This document shows, in pieces, positions 24,401 through 35,072 of a stretch of 64,000 bases of DNA. A program made the translations under genes and the position numbers. The stretch's first letter is position 1. Every line of letters starts with the position of its first letter. The stretch spans positions 482,019-546,018 of the forward strand of contig VXAU01004384.1 in NCBI GenBank assembly GCA_013399695.1. The letters run 5' to 3'. The notes beneath the pieces were generated by a model. That model searched no databases. It saw only the letters and a program-made list of their open reading frames with translations, and was not told the DNA's origin. The DNA comes from Formicarius rufipectus (taxonomy: Eukaryota > Chordata > Aves > Passeriformes > Formicariidae).

Positions 24401-27400
24401 CCACCATTAAATTCACACTTTCAGGCCCTGGGAATCAGGTCAGCATGACAGAGAAGTTTGGCTAAAATGAATCTGCTATATTAGTTTTTGTGAAAATTAT
24501 TAAGCTCCACAGGTTCAAGATCAGTGCTATTTTTCAAGCAGTCATTGTTTCAAAGCTAGGCAAATAAACACTGATATAAAAGAGAAAATGATAGGGAGCC
24601 AGACAAAAATGAAATTGAGTATCAGAGTAAACAAACTACCTGAATACATGATCTTGAGTAGGAAACAACACATTCATTTGGCACAGCTAAAAATCAGCTG
24701 GCAGGCAAATTTTTTTAAAGTATTTTAAGTCGACTGTCCATCAAATAAGCATCATTATAATCAAAATTCTTACAACGTTCTTGAAATTCCTAAAGGCAAT
24801 CATCTCCACTCAAATTAGTAACTTGGATAAATCACCATTAATTAGCTAATATAAGTCAGCAGGTGGTTTTGAGCCCAGAGAGATTCCCTCGTTATTTAAA
24901 TGATGTATACTAAACTGCACCAAAGATAGAGTAAGTGAAAGGGGAACAACAGGCTCAAGTCTGCTAAAAAATAACAACAAACAAACAAAACCCCTCTGTC
25001 TTCTCTGACTCATACATCCCACCCAAAGGAACACAAGATGTCTTTGACTCTCAGTTTAGATAATATAATCCAGGATTGTTCTGTATAGTTCCTATTACAA
25101 CACTGAAGTATATGCAAGAAATAAAATCTGCACTGGAAGATTAGGTCTAAAGATGTTGTGATTCCTACAATGCTGGAGGATGGTGACTGTGTTCCATAAA
25201 AATGCATCATTGGAGCCACAGGGATGGCCTTGTCAGCACACGCATTCATCCCAAAAACAGCAGGCGGTTCTTTTTTTGTGAGCTTGTGGTAGGCATTTCC
25301 TATGAATAAATAACATTAAAATCAGTTCATTTTAAAAGATTAATGTCCAGGTCTTCTGTGGCCAATGCTGCCATGCTCAGTTGTGGACAGCAACTGTGAG
25401 GAACCAAACTTTCATATTAGTACCACTGAAGAAAATTAGTGGGTTTTTTAAATATTGCTACTAGTGACTTCATGAAATGCAGGGATTCTTTGAGAAATCT
25501 GACTCAAATCTGCCTCCAAAACCATTCTCTTTCAATAACTTGTATGATGTGTTACCCTAAAAATCCCAGAGATTGCCTTAAAATTTTGTCATAAATTACT
25601 GCCACCTGTAAAGCTCGTGCATGGTGATCATGCAAAATTGAGGCTCAACTCTATTTTACAGTCTTTGATTGAAGCAAATGACATTGTGTATGAGTAAACA
25701 GCAAGATCAATACAGATATTTGTATGTCCCACTGATAGCATCTACAGAAGTCTGAACAGTGATGCAGTAACAATACTTTAAAGGCTCAAAATCCTGACAG
25801 GTTTTACTGAATGATGTGAAGATCTGGTAGTAATATTTAATCTCAAAGCATGCTCTTGGATCATCTGTGCTTTTCACATTAATAAATGTGAAATGTCCTT
25901 ACGCACAGTGTAATGTTCTGTGTACAAAGAGCTAAGATTGCATATCGCATTGGATTACTGCCTCTGTGTTTGGCAGACTTGTTACTGGCATATACTTGTG
26001 GCTCAGTGATGTATTTTGGTGAATTTGTTTTCATACATTTGTGCAGGTTTCTAGTCTATCCTACTGGTTTTCTCACTGTAAATGATCAATGTATTATAAA
26101 CATGTTATCCAATTATTTTTTAGCATTTTCAGTCAATCACAGGTTTCTGTAAGTCTGTTCGATCCTAGAAAGAATAGCATAGGAAGGTTTTTTTCATTGC
26201 CATATTACAACCCAAATCCTGAAGCAATTATAATTTTTCTTAACAGGCAAAACATGAAGCCTGTACCTACCTAAGTGCTCCCCACTTAGACAATAAGCAC
26301 AGGAATCAGGCTTATCCCACATCAGTGGGGAGTCAAGGCAGCTCCCGAGTTATTTGAAAAAGCCTCAAGATGTTTGGCAAACTACCATGCAGCCCTCACA
26401 ACATTTCAGTTGAAAACATTATTCTGTGGACTGTTTCCCATGGCCTTAGGGACCACTCAGAGAAGAGGACAGAAGCTATATGATGGTCGAAAGTAGGAGG
26501 ACAGGTGCTTATTGTCCCCTTTGCAACTGTTGACATAGATGGATTCACGAGCTGATACAGGCTGGAGACGTGTTCGACTTCCTGTGGACCACTTCACCCA
26601 CCACCAGTCCTGCCACAGTTGCTTTATACTCCTCTGCCAGAAATGAGGGAGCCTGAGCAAAGGCCAGAGTGTGAATGCCTGGTCAGCACTGGAGTTCACC
26701 AAATTTGACGGCAATTTTGCCTCATTTTTAAGAGATTTTCCCAATCTTTGCCCTAGCCTTTCACACATCCACTGGGAAGAAGTTAGTGAGAAAGCAATGG
26801 TTTCAGACTGTATCCTCAGTCAGATGCAAAATACATAAAAATAGTAACAACCATAGCTAATTCTGTAGGTGAAATTAATCCCATGTATACACAAAAATAA
26901 TAGCACCAGTTTTTTAAAAATGTGTCTTGCATTGTGTTTTAAACAACCCTAAAAATTCTGGTTTTCTGGGCATGGTATGGAAGAATACAGCTGTTCAAGG
27001 GGAAAAAAAAAAAAGCAGACTTGTTGTTCAACACATGCAACACTGCCCTTTGATATCTTTTTTTGGACTTTGTAATAATGCTGTAACTACTGCTGTTCAC
27101 AAATATTTTATTTATAAAAACTGTCCTCCCACAGGGCAGCTGCAGATGATCTGCAAGCTGAAGACTAGCCTGCAAACTCCACTCGCTCTAGGAAATGGTG
27201 CTGCCGTTTGTAAATATCACTGCTTGGGCTGGGATTTTTAATAACTAGGAGTGCACTCCCAATTTCAGTACATAGAGCAAGAGATGTAGTTCTTGGATAA
27301 AGTGTTGAAGGAACAGCTCAGCATCCAGTTTTTCCATGACAGTGCTGTTATATTCTGCTGTTGATAAGAACTGTAAAAAAATAGTCTGAGTGCCCTTAAG

Positions 27401-27990
27401 TTAGCACAACAGGCAGGATTAGTGTTATTTTTACAAGTTAAAAAAAATCTCATTTGATTTCTTGGAGACATTAGAACTCACAAAGCATCATTTGTTGGTC
27501 GTTTTTGAATGAAAGCCAAATAGGTCTTAATGCTCAGAAAATGGTAAGTTTAATAGAATGAGTTTCATAGACTAAAAAGATTAAATTAAAAGTGATGAAA
27601 ATCCTCAGATAGAGTTTAGCAGAGGTAATTTAAGTCTTGCTTCCTGCATGGAACAATTGGAGTACTTTCTGTGTAGTTTTTTTTTATGTTAACCCTTCTC
27701 TAATCTCCATGATTAGAGGTTGTGTTTTTCTAAAAGTCACATGATATACTGAAAAACTTACTTTGGTAGGCCAGATTGAAGGCTGTCTGGTATGGTGTCT
27801 GTCCAGCAGTGGCTGTTTTATGAAGGAAAAGTACAAGGACAGGAAATTTGGAAGCAATACTTCCACCCAGAATTTTCTCCACATCTTAAGCAGCTTGCAA
27901 GTTAGGGACTGCAAAGAAAAATGTCAATCTAGATCCCACTGTACTTAATGGGCCTTCTTGTATTTGTCCATGGACTTCTCCAGTGTGTTT
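18481..27990. other. AT-rich gene desert, no gene or clear repeat
   Basis: Across this 9.5 kb I see no recognisable exon, RNA gene or CR1 copy. Open frames stay at about 100 codons or less and show no domains; several are T- or A-rich artefacts. The only structure I could extract is the nested hairpin at 26,278-26,332. Patches of moderate GC at about 19,020-19,300, 21,370-21,510 and 26,440-26,770 carry nothing identifiable. Confidence 0.5.
26278..26332. repeat. Nested 55-nt hairpin
   Basis: The outer arms CTCCCCACT (26,278-26,286) and AGTGGGGAG (26,324-26,332) pair perfectly over 9 bp. Inside them ATAAGC (26,293-26,298) and GCTTAT (26,310-26,315) add a second 6-bp stem around an 11-nt loop, with asymmetric internal loops. 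A GC-rich outer stem is unusual in this AT-rich setting. It is short for a microRNA precursor. Confidence 0.6.
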
Positions 27991-28850
27991 CTAACTGCTG
28001 CATAACTTTGGCAGCCAAGACACCACCATGATTTTCACAACTAAAGTGTCCTTGCATCTGCCCTTAACCTGTCATTTTGCAGCTTCAGTTGTTGCCCCTC
28101 AACTTTTGCTCCATAAGAGAGTTATCATTTCTCATTCTTCTTCTGCATGGCACTCATGAAAATAGATACATCTCTTTATAGCCCACCATCAGTCATATTT
28201 CTGTCAAGCTGAAGTTTGCAATATTCCTGTGCCTAAAAGACATTTTGCATATGTGCATTAATTTGCATTTGTCAAAACTGAATTTCATCTAATGCTTTAT
28301 TGCCCAGTCACAAAATCTTTTTGAGGTTCTTTAAAGTTTGAATTTTTATTACCCTCTGTAACTTTGCATCAGCAGTAGGTTCTGTCACTTTGCTGTTCAC
28401 TAACATTTCATGGTGTTAAGGTTTTTTAAAATACTTAATGTACAAGTGCTGCCTTAGATCCCTGTTGAACTCTCTACTGATGTGTCTTCAGAATGAAAAT
28501 CAATCCATCTATTCTTATCTATATTTTCTACCTTTAACTTGTTGTTAATCCAGAGAAGATACCTGAAGCATTCTAGAGATCTAATCAACCAGGTAATATT
28601 CATCCAGATCTCATGTATTCCTCAAAAGCAAATAACCTCGTGAGACCTCTACCAAAACTATCTTCATTTCTTTTCTTCATTATAACATTTATTTGTCTAT
28701 CATTATGTCCTTTATTAGAGTTGTAGCTAACTTGCCTGATATGAACGTTAGATTTTTACTAATCTCTCCTCCCATGGCATGCTCTTGGTTTTAATTAATG
28801 TCTTGTTTAGCACTTCGTATTATTCTTTGTCATTGAGACTGATTTAAGCA
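27990..28850. mobile_element. Ancient amniote interspersed repeat (CR1-associated type), degraded
   Basis: The stretch follows a long repeat familiar from turtle, crocodilian and bird genomes. The best-preserved segment is near 28,245-28,330, with TGCATTAATTTGCATTTGTC, then AAAACTGAATTTCATCT, then TTTATTGCCCAGTCACAAAA. Upstream are CTCATTCTTCTTCTGCATGG-like and GTCAAGCTGAAG segments. Downstream are GATCCCTGTTGAACTCTCTA and TTAATCCAGAGAAGATACC, in the expected order. It is heavily mutated and non-coding. The identification is from recalled consensus phrases. I believe the family belongs to the CR1 LINE group, but the family name and strand are not assigned. Confidence 0.6.
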
Positions 28851-30130
28851 ATACTTGTGTATATGTCCTTTAAACCTGTTGAGCAAATACCACTTTCTTG
28901 CCTGATTCATTTCTCAGTTTGTTCTAGTCCTCTAATGGTGTTTCAGTTTGGGACTGTTCCTCTCTTTTCTAGAAAATAAAACTGCTGATGTAGATCTCTG
29001 CTGGAGGTCTTCCTTAGTGACCACCACCCCAAGAACACACTTCACCTTTCTACTCTTATCTTTTATTCCTTGAGTTCTCTTTCAACTTTTTTTTTTTTTT
29101 CTGGGGGAAAGAAGAAAAAGAAATGCAATGATGCTGTTTCCCACTGTTTCATTCTAAGGGCACCAATAGAAATATGAAAAACCCACAATCTGTGGAGATT
29201 GTGAGGCTGACATCAGTGCTCTGTTATCTTTGTGTGGTCATCATAAAATAAAGGAGTGGAGTAAGTTGTATTTTTATGCCTACATCTTGAAAACTTTCAG
29301 CTTTTCTAATTTACAAAATTCTCTCCAATATCTTGGCATCATGAAAGTTAAACTTAGAGTGCAGTTTAAAACCAGCTAATCATCAGCTCTTCATGGGTGC
29401 AGTGAGCGTGTCCAGTTCGTGTTCCTGCGTTGTAGCAGTGAGCAGATCTCTGTGCCAGTGCCAAATGAGCAGGATATATGTTCCAATACACAGTGATTGG
29501 AAAACAGCTACATATTCCTGGGCTATCCAAGAGAATTTCTGACAGGCATATCAAACTAAAGAGGCCCTGATTCTGCTTTTAATTAAGAGCTGTATGTTAG
29601 AGACATCTGTACTTTCCTTCTTGCATGTTGAGAAGTTCAGGGGAAGCTTCCACAGTAATCAGTGTCAGGACACAACCTTATGGGGTGACTAAACTTGTAG
29701 TGACTTAGTGTTTTTCCCTGTATTGTCTTATTCAGTAGTTGTTTGAAAAAAAACTAAAATAAAATTGCTGTATGGCTCATGGCAATTTCCACTCTTCTTT
29801 CCTTTATCCTTCTTTTCACATTTTTGCTGTCCTCATGGTTTTCTTTCAACTTTTCCTTGCAGTTCTTTCCTGACAGGAACTCCTTGTTCTCTCCTCACAG
29901 CCCTGGTTAAATAACCAGAGCTGAAATTTGGTTTGATAGCAAAGTGCTGTTGTTTGAACTTAGAGATAACATCCTAGTTGAATTGAGAGTGGAGAAAGAG
30001 ATTTACTCAAGGAATATTGCTTTAAGTTGTCTGCAGTATTAGGCAAATATCACTGCATTAGGTATTTGAAGAAAAATTTTAACCTCTTTGGGGAAGTAAA
30101 TGGAGGGAATAGTTCAGTGAAGCTGCCCAG
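28851..30130. other. Intergenic DNA, no gene seen
   Basis: Unique AT-rich sequence with a T tract near 29,087-29,100. No exon, RNA gene or transposon is recognised. Confidence 0.5.
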
Positions 30131-30422
30131 GAAAGGAAGGAAGGAAAGGAAGGAAGGAAGGAAGGAAAGGAAGGAAGGAAGGAAGGAAAGGAAGGAAGGA
30201 AGGAAGGAAAGGAAGGAAGGAAGGAAGGAAAGGAAGGAAGGAAGGAAGGAAAGGAAGGAAGGAAGGAAGGAAAGGAAGGAAGGAAGGAAGGAAAGGAAGG
30301 AAGGAAGGAAGGAAAGGAAGGAAGGAAGGAAGGAAAGGAAGGAAGGAAGGAAGGAAAGGAAGGAAGGAAGGAAGGAAAGGAAGGAAGGAAAGGAAGGAAA
30401 GGAAAGGAAAGGAAAGGAAGGA
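30131..30422. repeat. Polypurine GGAA array with 21-bp higher-order period
   Basis: About 290 bp contain only G and A on the plus strand. The base unit is GGAA, but an extra A recurs exactly every 21 bp: AAA triplets start at 30,145, 30,166, 30,187 and so on to 30,376, giving 11 perfect intervals. The spacing then shrinks to 13, 9, 5, 5 and 5 bp at the 3' end, where it becomes (GGAAA)n. Because 21 is a multiple of three, both strands stay open through the whole array and give spurious frames of about 133 codons: Lys/Glu/Arg/Gly heptads on plus, Ser/Phe/Leu/Pro on minus. A pure purine strand of this length can form triplex (H-DNA), and GGAA is the core ETS-factor site. Confidence 0.95.
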
Positions 30423-31629
30423 AATTTGTAATGCATAAAAAGTATCAGCACTTAAAGAAGGAAAGATTTGTATCTTCTAGAAGTTTTACCTAGTCACCCA
30501 AAAAGTAGAGTCAGGGATTTTTGAAAGAAACAAAAAGTACAACTTGTGATTTTTTTGTGGCTATTTTTTGTATGATCTTCTGTATATAAAGGAGTCCTGA
30601 AAGGTTCTAGGCTTGCTGACTTCTTTTGGAAATTCCAGAAGATGCAGTGTGTGCTCTGTGATATGTTGTATGACCTTTTCAAAGTTACCTTTAAGAGCTG
30701 GCATGTTACATTTTTATCAAATCACATTTTCTCACAAGTGTATGATGTATGCTTAAATTAAGATGTCATGATTTGTTTAAATATATTAAAAAAAAAAAGA
30801 AAAAGAAAAATGACAAAAAAATCATGTCCTTTTTTTCAACAGTTTAACTTTCAATCCTTTACTTCACAATGTCCTAAGTCTACTGGTTTTTCTATTTACT
30901 TTCTTCAAGACCTACATTTGAAAGAGCAATACATGGAAGCATGCAGGCAAAAATGTAACCTTTGATTGATATTATATAACAGGTTTATATTAAAGCCTCG
31001 CTTCCAGGTGTAGGGCCTCTTTGCTTTCAAGTTAGTTAAATGGAATCATTAAACAGCATAAAAATTAAAAACTTCAATCCTTTTAAGCTTGCTGGTGTGA
31101 GTGAAATCCTCAGTGCACATTCCAAATCCCACCACAGCTGGTAGGGTGCATTCACACTGGTAGGTTTAGGTTGGGAAATAAAAGCGGTGAAGTTTGGAAG
31201 AAACCCTAAAAGTAAAGCATGAACAAGAATTATATTGCAATGAACAAGATTATATTGCATGAATCATACACTTGGACTATGATCCTAAAATTTCTAAAGA
31301 TTCAAGTTTGTAAACTGAAAAATTGGGGTTCTCAGGAATTGATGCCTGATTCAGTGATTCATTTTGGGGAGAGTAGCATATGATTCTTTTTCTAGCTCCT
31401 TTGTATTCAAGGTAATTTGTTATGGTCTGATTTAGGACTATTGAGGATCTAGTTAGTGTGTTTTTAATTTCTCTTGCCTTTTTTTTTTTTTTTTAAGTTT
31501 TATCACATCTTTAGGAATGTGGTTCAACCATAATCTTAGTATAGGAGAGAGATGAAATACAAATAGAGTTTTAAGATTAAGTGTTTCATTTTTTTTTAAG
31601 ATTTTAATTTTAAGGTGAAAATTTTTAAG
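30423..31629. other. Intergenic DNA, no gene seen
   Basis: AT-rich unique DNA with A-rich (30,788-30,810) and T-rich (31,480-31,495) tracts and a roughly 21-bp imperfect tandem duplication at 31,219-31,259. No exon is recognised. Confidence 0.5.
31219..31259. repeat. Imperfect 21-bp tandem duplication
   Basis: ATGAACAAGAATTATATTGCA is followed directly by ATGAACAAGATTATATTGC, which differs by a one-base deletion. It is a recent local duplication. Confidence 0.8.
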
Positions 31630-32081
31630 ATGAGGTACTGGAGAGGGCCACAAAGATGGTGAAGGGTCTGGAGTATCTCTCTTATGAGGAGAGATATGGG
31701 AGCTGGGCCTGTGTGGTCTGGAGAAGACTGAGAGGGGTTCTCATTAGTGCATATAAATATCTCAAAGGCAGATGCCAAAAGGACAGTGCCAGACTCTTTT
31801 TGGTGGTGCCCAGTGACAGGATGAGGAGCAATGGCCATAAACTAAAAGACAAGAAATTTTCCCTCAGCATAAGGAGGAACTTCTTTACATTGAGGGTGGC
31901 AGAGCGCTGGAACAGGCAGCTCAGGGAGGCTGTGTAGTCTCTATCTCTGTAGACATCAAAACCCAAATGGATGCATTTCTGTGTAACCTGCTCTGGGTGA
32001 CCCTGCCTTGGCAGAGGGGTTGGACTGGATGATCTCCAGAGGTCCCTTCCAACACTAATGATTCCATGATTCTGTGATTTT
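31630..32081 (+). mobile_element. CR1 LINE 3' fragment (5'-truncated), sense
   Basis: This is a good match to the CR1 ORF2 C-terminus and 3' end. It starts in GGAGAGGGCCACAAAGATGG and runs through the reverse-transcriptase tail. The frame from 31,656 to 31,937 still reads the motif order LSYEER, then LRG, then YKYLKG, ARLF, VPSDR, GHKL, NFFTLRVAERWN. It ends in GTTGGACTGGATGATCTCC, GGTCCCTTCCAACAC and the terminal ATTCCATGATTCTGTGATTT. Small indels within the frame (loss around the GLFSLEKR block) make it non-functional. Preservation of the tail indicates a moderately recent insertion. It shares its variant (YKYLKG) with the copy at 46.3 kb rather than that at 13.4 kb. Confidence 0.92.
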
Positions 32082-35049
32082 GAATTCCCTTGCTGACTTG
32101 AGTGCAAGGTAGAAACATTGATCTAATGTTTTACTGAAAATATCCAGCTGTATAAAAAATGTTTCATTACAATGACCAGGTTTCAGCTGCCATTAATGGA
32201 AGAATTCTGTTCAGGTTAATAAAATTATAGCCATGTAGCATTTATTTCCCCGGTGGTTAATAAAGAACTTGTGAGGTTTTACAAAGTCAGAATTCAGTGC
32301 AGACCTGAACTAGTAATTTGGCAGTGATGCAGCTCATATTAGGTTGTTTGTTTACCCTTACTTTTGGTGAATAGGTGTGTTCTTAGCAAACATACCATAT
32401 ACAAAATAACAAATTAGCATTATCTTATTGAATTTAGTTGTCCATAAGCAGATCCAAAACTCTTCAAATAAATCTCTCATTTCATAATTTAAACTTCTCT
32501 ACTAAAACTACTTTTAAAATTATTTGTAAATCATGTATGTGTGTATGTGACTAAACTTTAAGTTATAATAAAATACTTGTTTTGTTACAGCATTACTTAA
32601 AAGTTCACAGGAAGCTGAGTTGTAACTGGTTTTCTCCATGACATGTTTGTCCTATAAAATGGGAAAACAAATTTCATACTCAATTTGCCTTTTCTAGAGT
32701 TGTTAATTGTGAAGCTACTTTGCCATTACAAACAATAATGTCAAAGTAATTATATAAAAGAGATGTGTGTTTGAGATGTTTATACTTTTAATATAGGTGA
32801 ATTTAGCAATCTCTAAACTAATAGTGTTGTAGAAGACCACAGAATGATTCCTCTCTCTGAAGTCCACTTAGATATCCAGAATAATGACTAGCAAGAAAGA
32901 CTGGCCAAAATTCATAAGTGATTTAGCTATTTTACAAGTGCACCTCCTGGACATAGTCATTCTGGTCTGAATTAAGTAACATTTTCAGTAACAAAAATAG
33001 CACATCAAAATGAGACCCTCATTTGTGCATCTAATCAAAGTCTCATGATCTGTGCAAGTCACTGGCATTTTGCTGTCACTTTGTGCTGTCTAATCTGGTA
33101 TTTCCACTTCATGGCTGTACCCAGGCGTTACAAAGAACTAACCTTAGACTTCAGCCTTGTGAACTTTTGGGAAAGATTTAAACTGCTGAAGCCTCACTGT
33201 TGAATTATTGTGGGTTCCATCCATCTTGTTGAGGAGCAACTTTTCTGTCTGTCCTCTGTGTGTTGACAAATCTGACCTCAGTACCTCACCAGCCAGTTTT
33301 GATTCCATGTCTTGGCTTGAATTCGTGCTGTACCAAATCTATGAGAGTAGCTTCTAATCAGAAATTCCCTGCAATAAGTATTTGAATATGCCAACTTATA
33401 CCAACTTTTGTAAATAATTGTTACTTGGCTACAAATGCTGTATGCAAGGTGAAGATCTTTAGTGTCAGCGAAAGAGTAGAAGAGAGTATTCCTTTTTTGA
33501 AGTGGTATTGTTTGTCTCCTCTGCATTCAGGAAGGAGTAAAACCATACAGAATTAAATATCCATCGTAATGATATGATTAGCTTGTATATGAATATGGTA
33601 CAGAAATTTGTACTCAGATTTGGACTATTATTAGAAAACTAATCTGAAAATTATTTTATTTGCATATTAAACAATTACATTATCAGAGAATACTATTGTT
33701 AAACAAACATATAGTTTGAAGTTCTTACCCAGAAGTAGAGAGCACAAAAACTAACACTGACTTTGTTGTCTATTCTTTCAAGTAAATGAACTTGCAGATA
33801 CTGAACAGGTTCAAAATACTTAATTACTATTAAAATTGAATTCAGTGACTAGAAAGGGCATCTAGTCAAAATATGCATTGCAGCTTACCCTAGAGGAAGA
33901 AATATTGGGCCAATGAAGGCAACCTATAGAGAATGTGAAATACCAACCATGTGCTGGCAGTATTAGGAATGTCTCTTCATAGATGTGCAAGTTTTATTTC
34001 ACATTGTCCTCACCCTTCTCAATAAGAATGACTGATAGCTTCACTTTGTGATTTCCTGGCTTTTAAGAGTCTATTTTTATTTATTTTTTATGACCAACCT
34101 TGCACTTGTTAAATGTAATTTTTGCTTTATATAACATAGAAAAGAGCACATCTGCAGTGTGCTGTCCCATGAATTAACAAGAATGACTGGACATAAGACA
34201 AGAAATCCTTTAAAAACATATGTTCACATTAAATATGTGGGCTGTCTCAGTAAAGGAGGTCTTATGGGGTCATTTTTGATGCAGTGCAAGTAAACCATTT
34301 CTGCTCTTCTGAAATAGTTTCTTGCAGGTCTATATTGAGCTTGTATAAAGGCATATTACATAAATAAGGGCTTAGTTTGTACATTAGTCTTTTACATCTT
34401 GGATTCTAACTAAATCCTTGTTTTTACCAACCTGATGCTTAAGAGATATTGATTTTTGCTATGCATGACTATGGTGTTTGTTTTGATATGCCTGGGATTA
34501 AAAACAAAATTAACACGCATAATCAGTTTTCGTGGAATTAAAAAGGGTGCTTTGGTACCTTTGGTTACCTTCTTCTGAAGAAAAAGGAGAGTAAAAGAGA
34601 TGCAATAATAAAGGGATCAATTTCTTCAATCACTGAGTATAAAAACTTTAGCCCTGGGAAAGGCCCTTCCTCTAAGAGCTTTAGCTGCCCAGTCTCACTT
34701 GTGTGGCACAAAATAATTTGCATTTTTAGAGAAAATTCATGTCTTCTGTGAGCTCTAGTGAAACATGAATAAATTGCTTTCTTTTCCTCTTTTTCTGATT
34801 TTATAAAGCTGAATCCATTAGGGGCTGAGTCAAACTGTAATGAAAGAAAGGCAACAACTGAGATGATGGAAACCCTGGATTAGATTTCTTAGTAGTCCAA
34901 GCCCAGCTGTCATAGCCTATGTGTCAAGTTAGTGCTCTTTGGGGAGGCCCGACAGTACATGTGAATATTTTTTTTAACTGCTGTGTTACAACAGGTCTCT
35001 ACAGCAGCAAGGAATTAAACAGAGATGCAAAGATGAAGAAATAGAGCCA

Positions 35050-35072
35050 CTGTGGTGAGCAGTTCACCACAG
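35050..35072. repeat. Hairpin in a locally CpG-bearing patch
   Basis: CTGTGGTGA and TCACCACAG form a perfect 9-bp stem around GCAGT. About 50 bp downstream CGCCAAC (35,124-35,130) and GTTGGCG (35,163-35,169) form a second, wider inverted repeat. TGTGGT is the RUNX core and is presented twice in opposite orientation by the first stem. Function unknown. Confidence 0.6.

Noticed and set aside
30131..30422. CRISPR-like or satellite array with spacers
   Set aside because: The 21-bp unit has no variable spacers; it is a simple GGAA-derived minisatellite in a eukaryotic genome.
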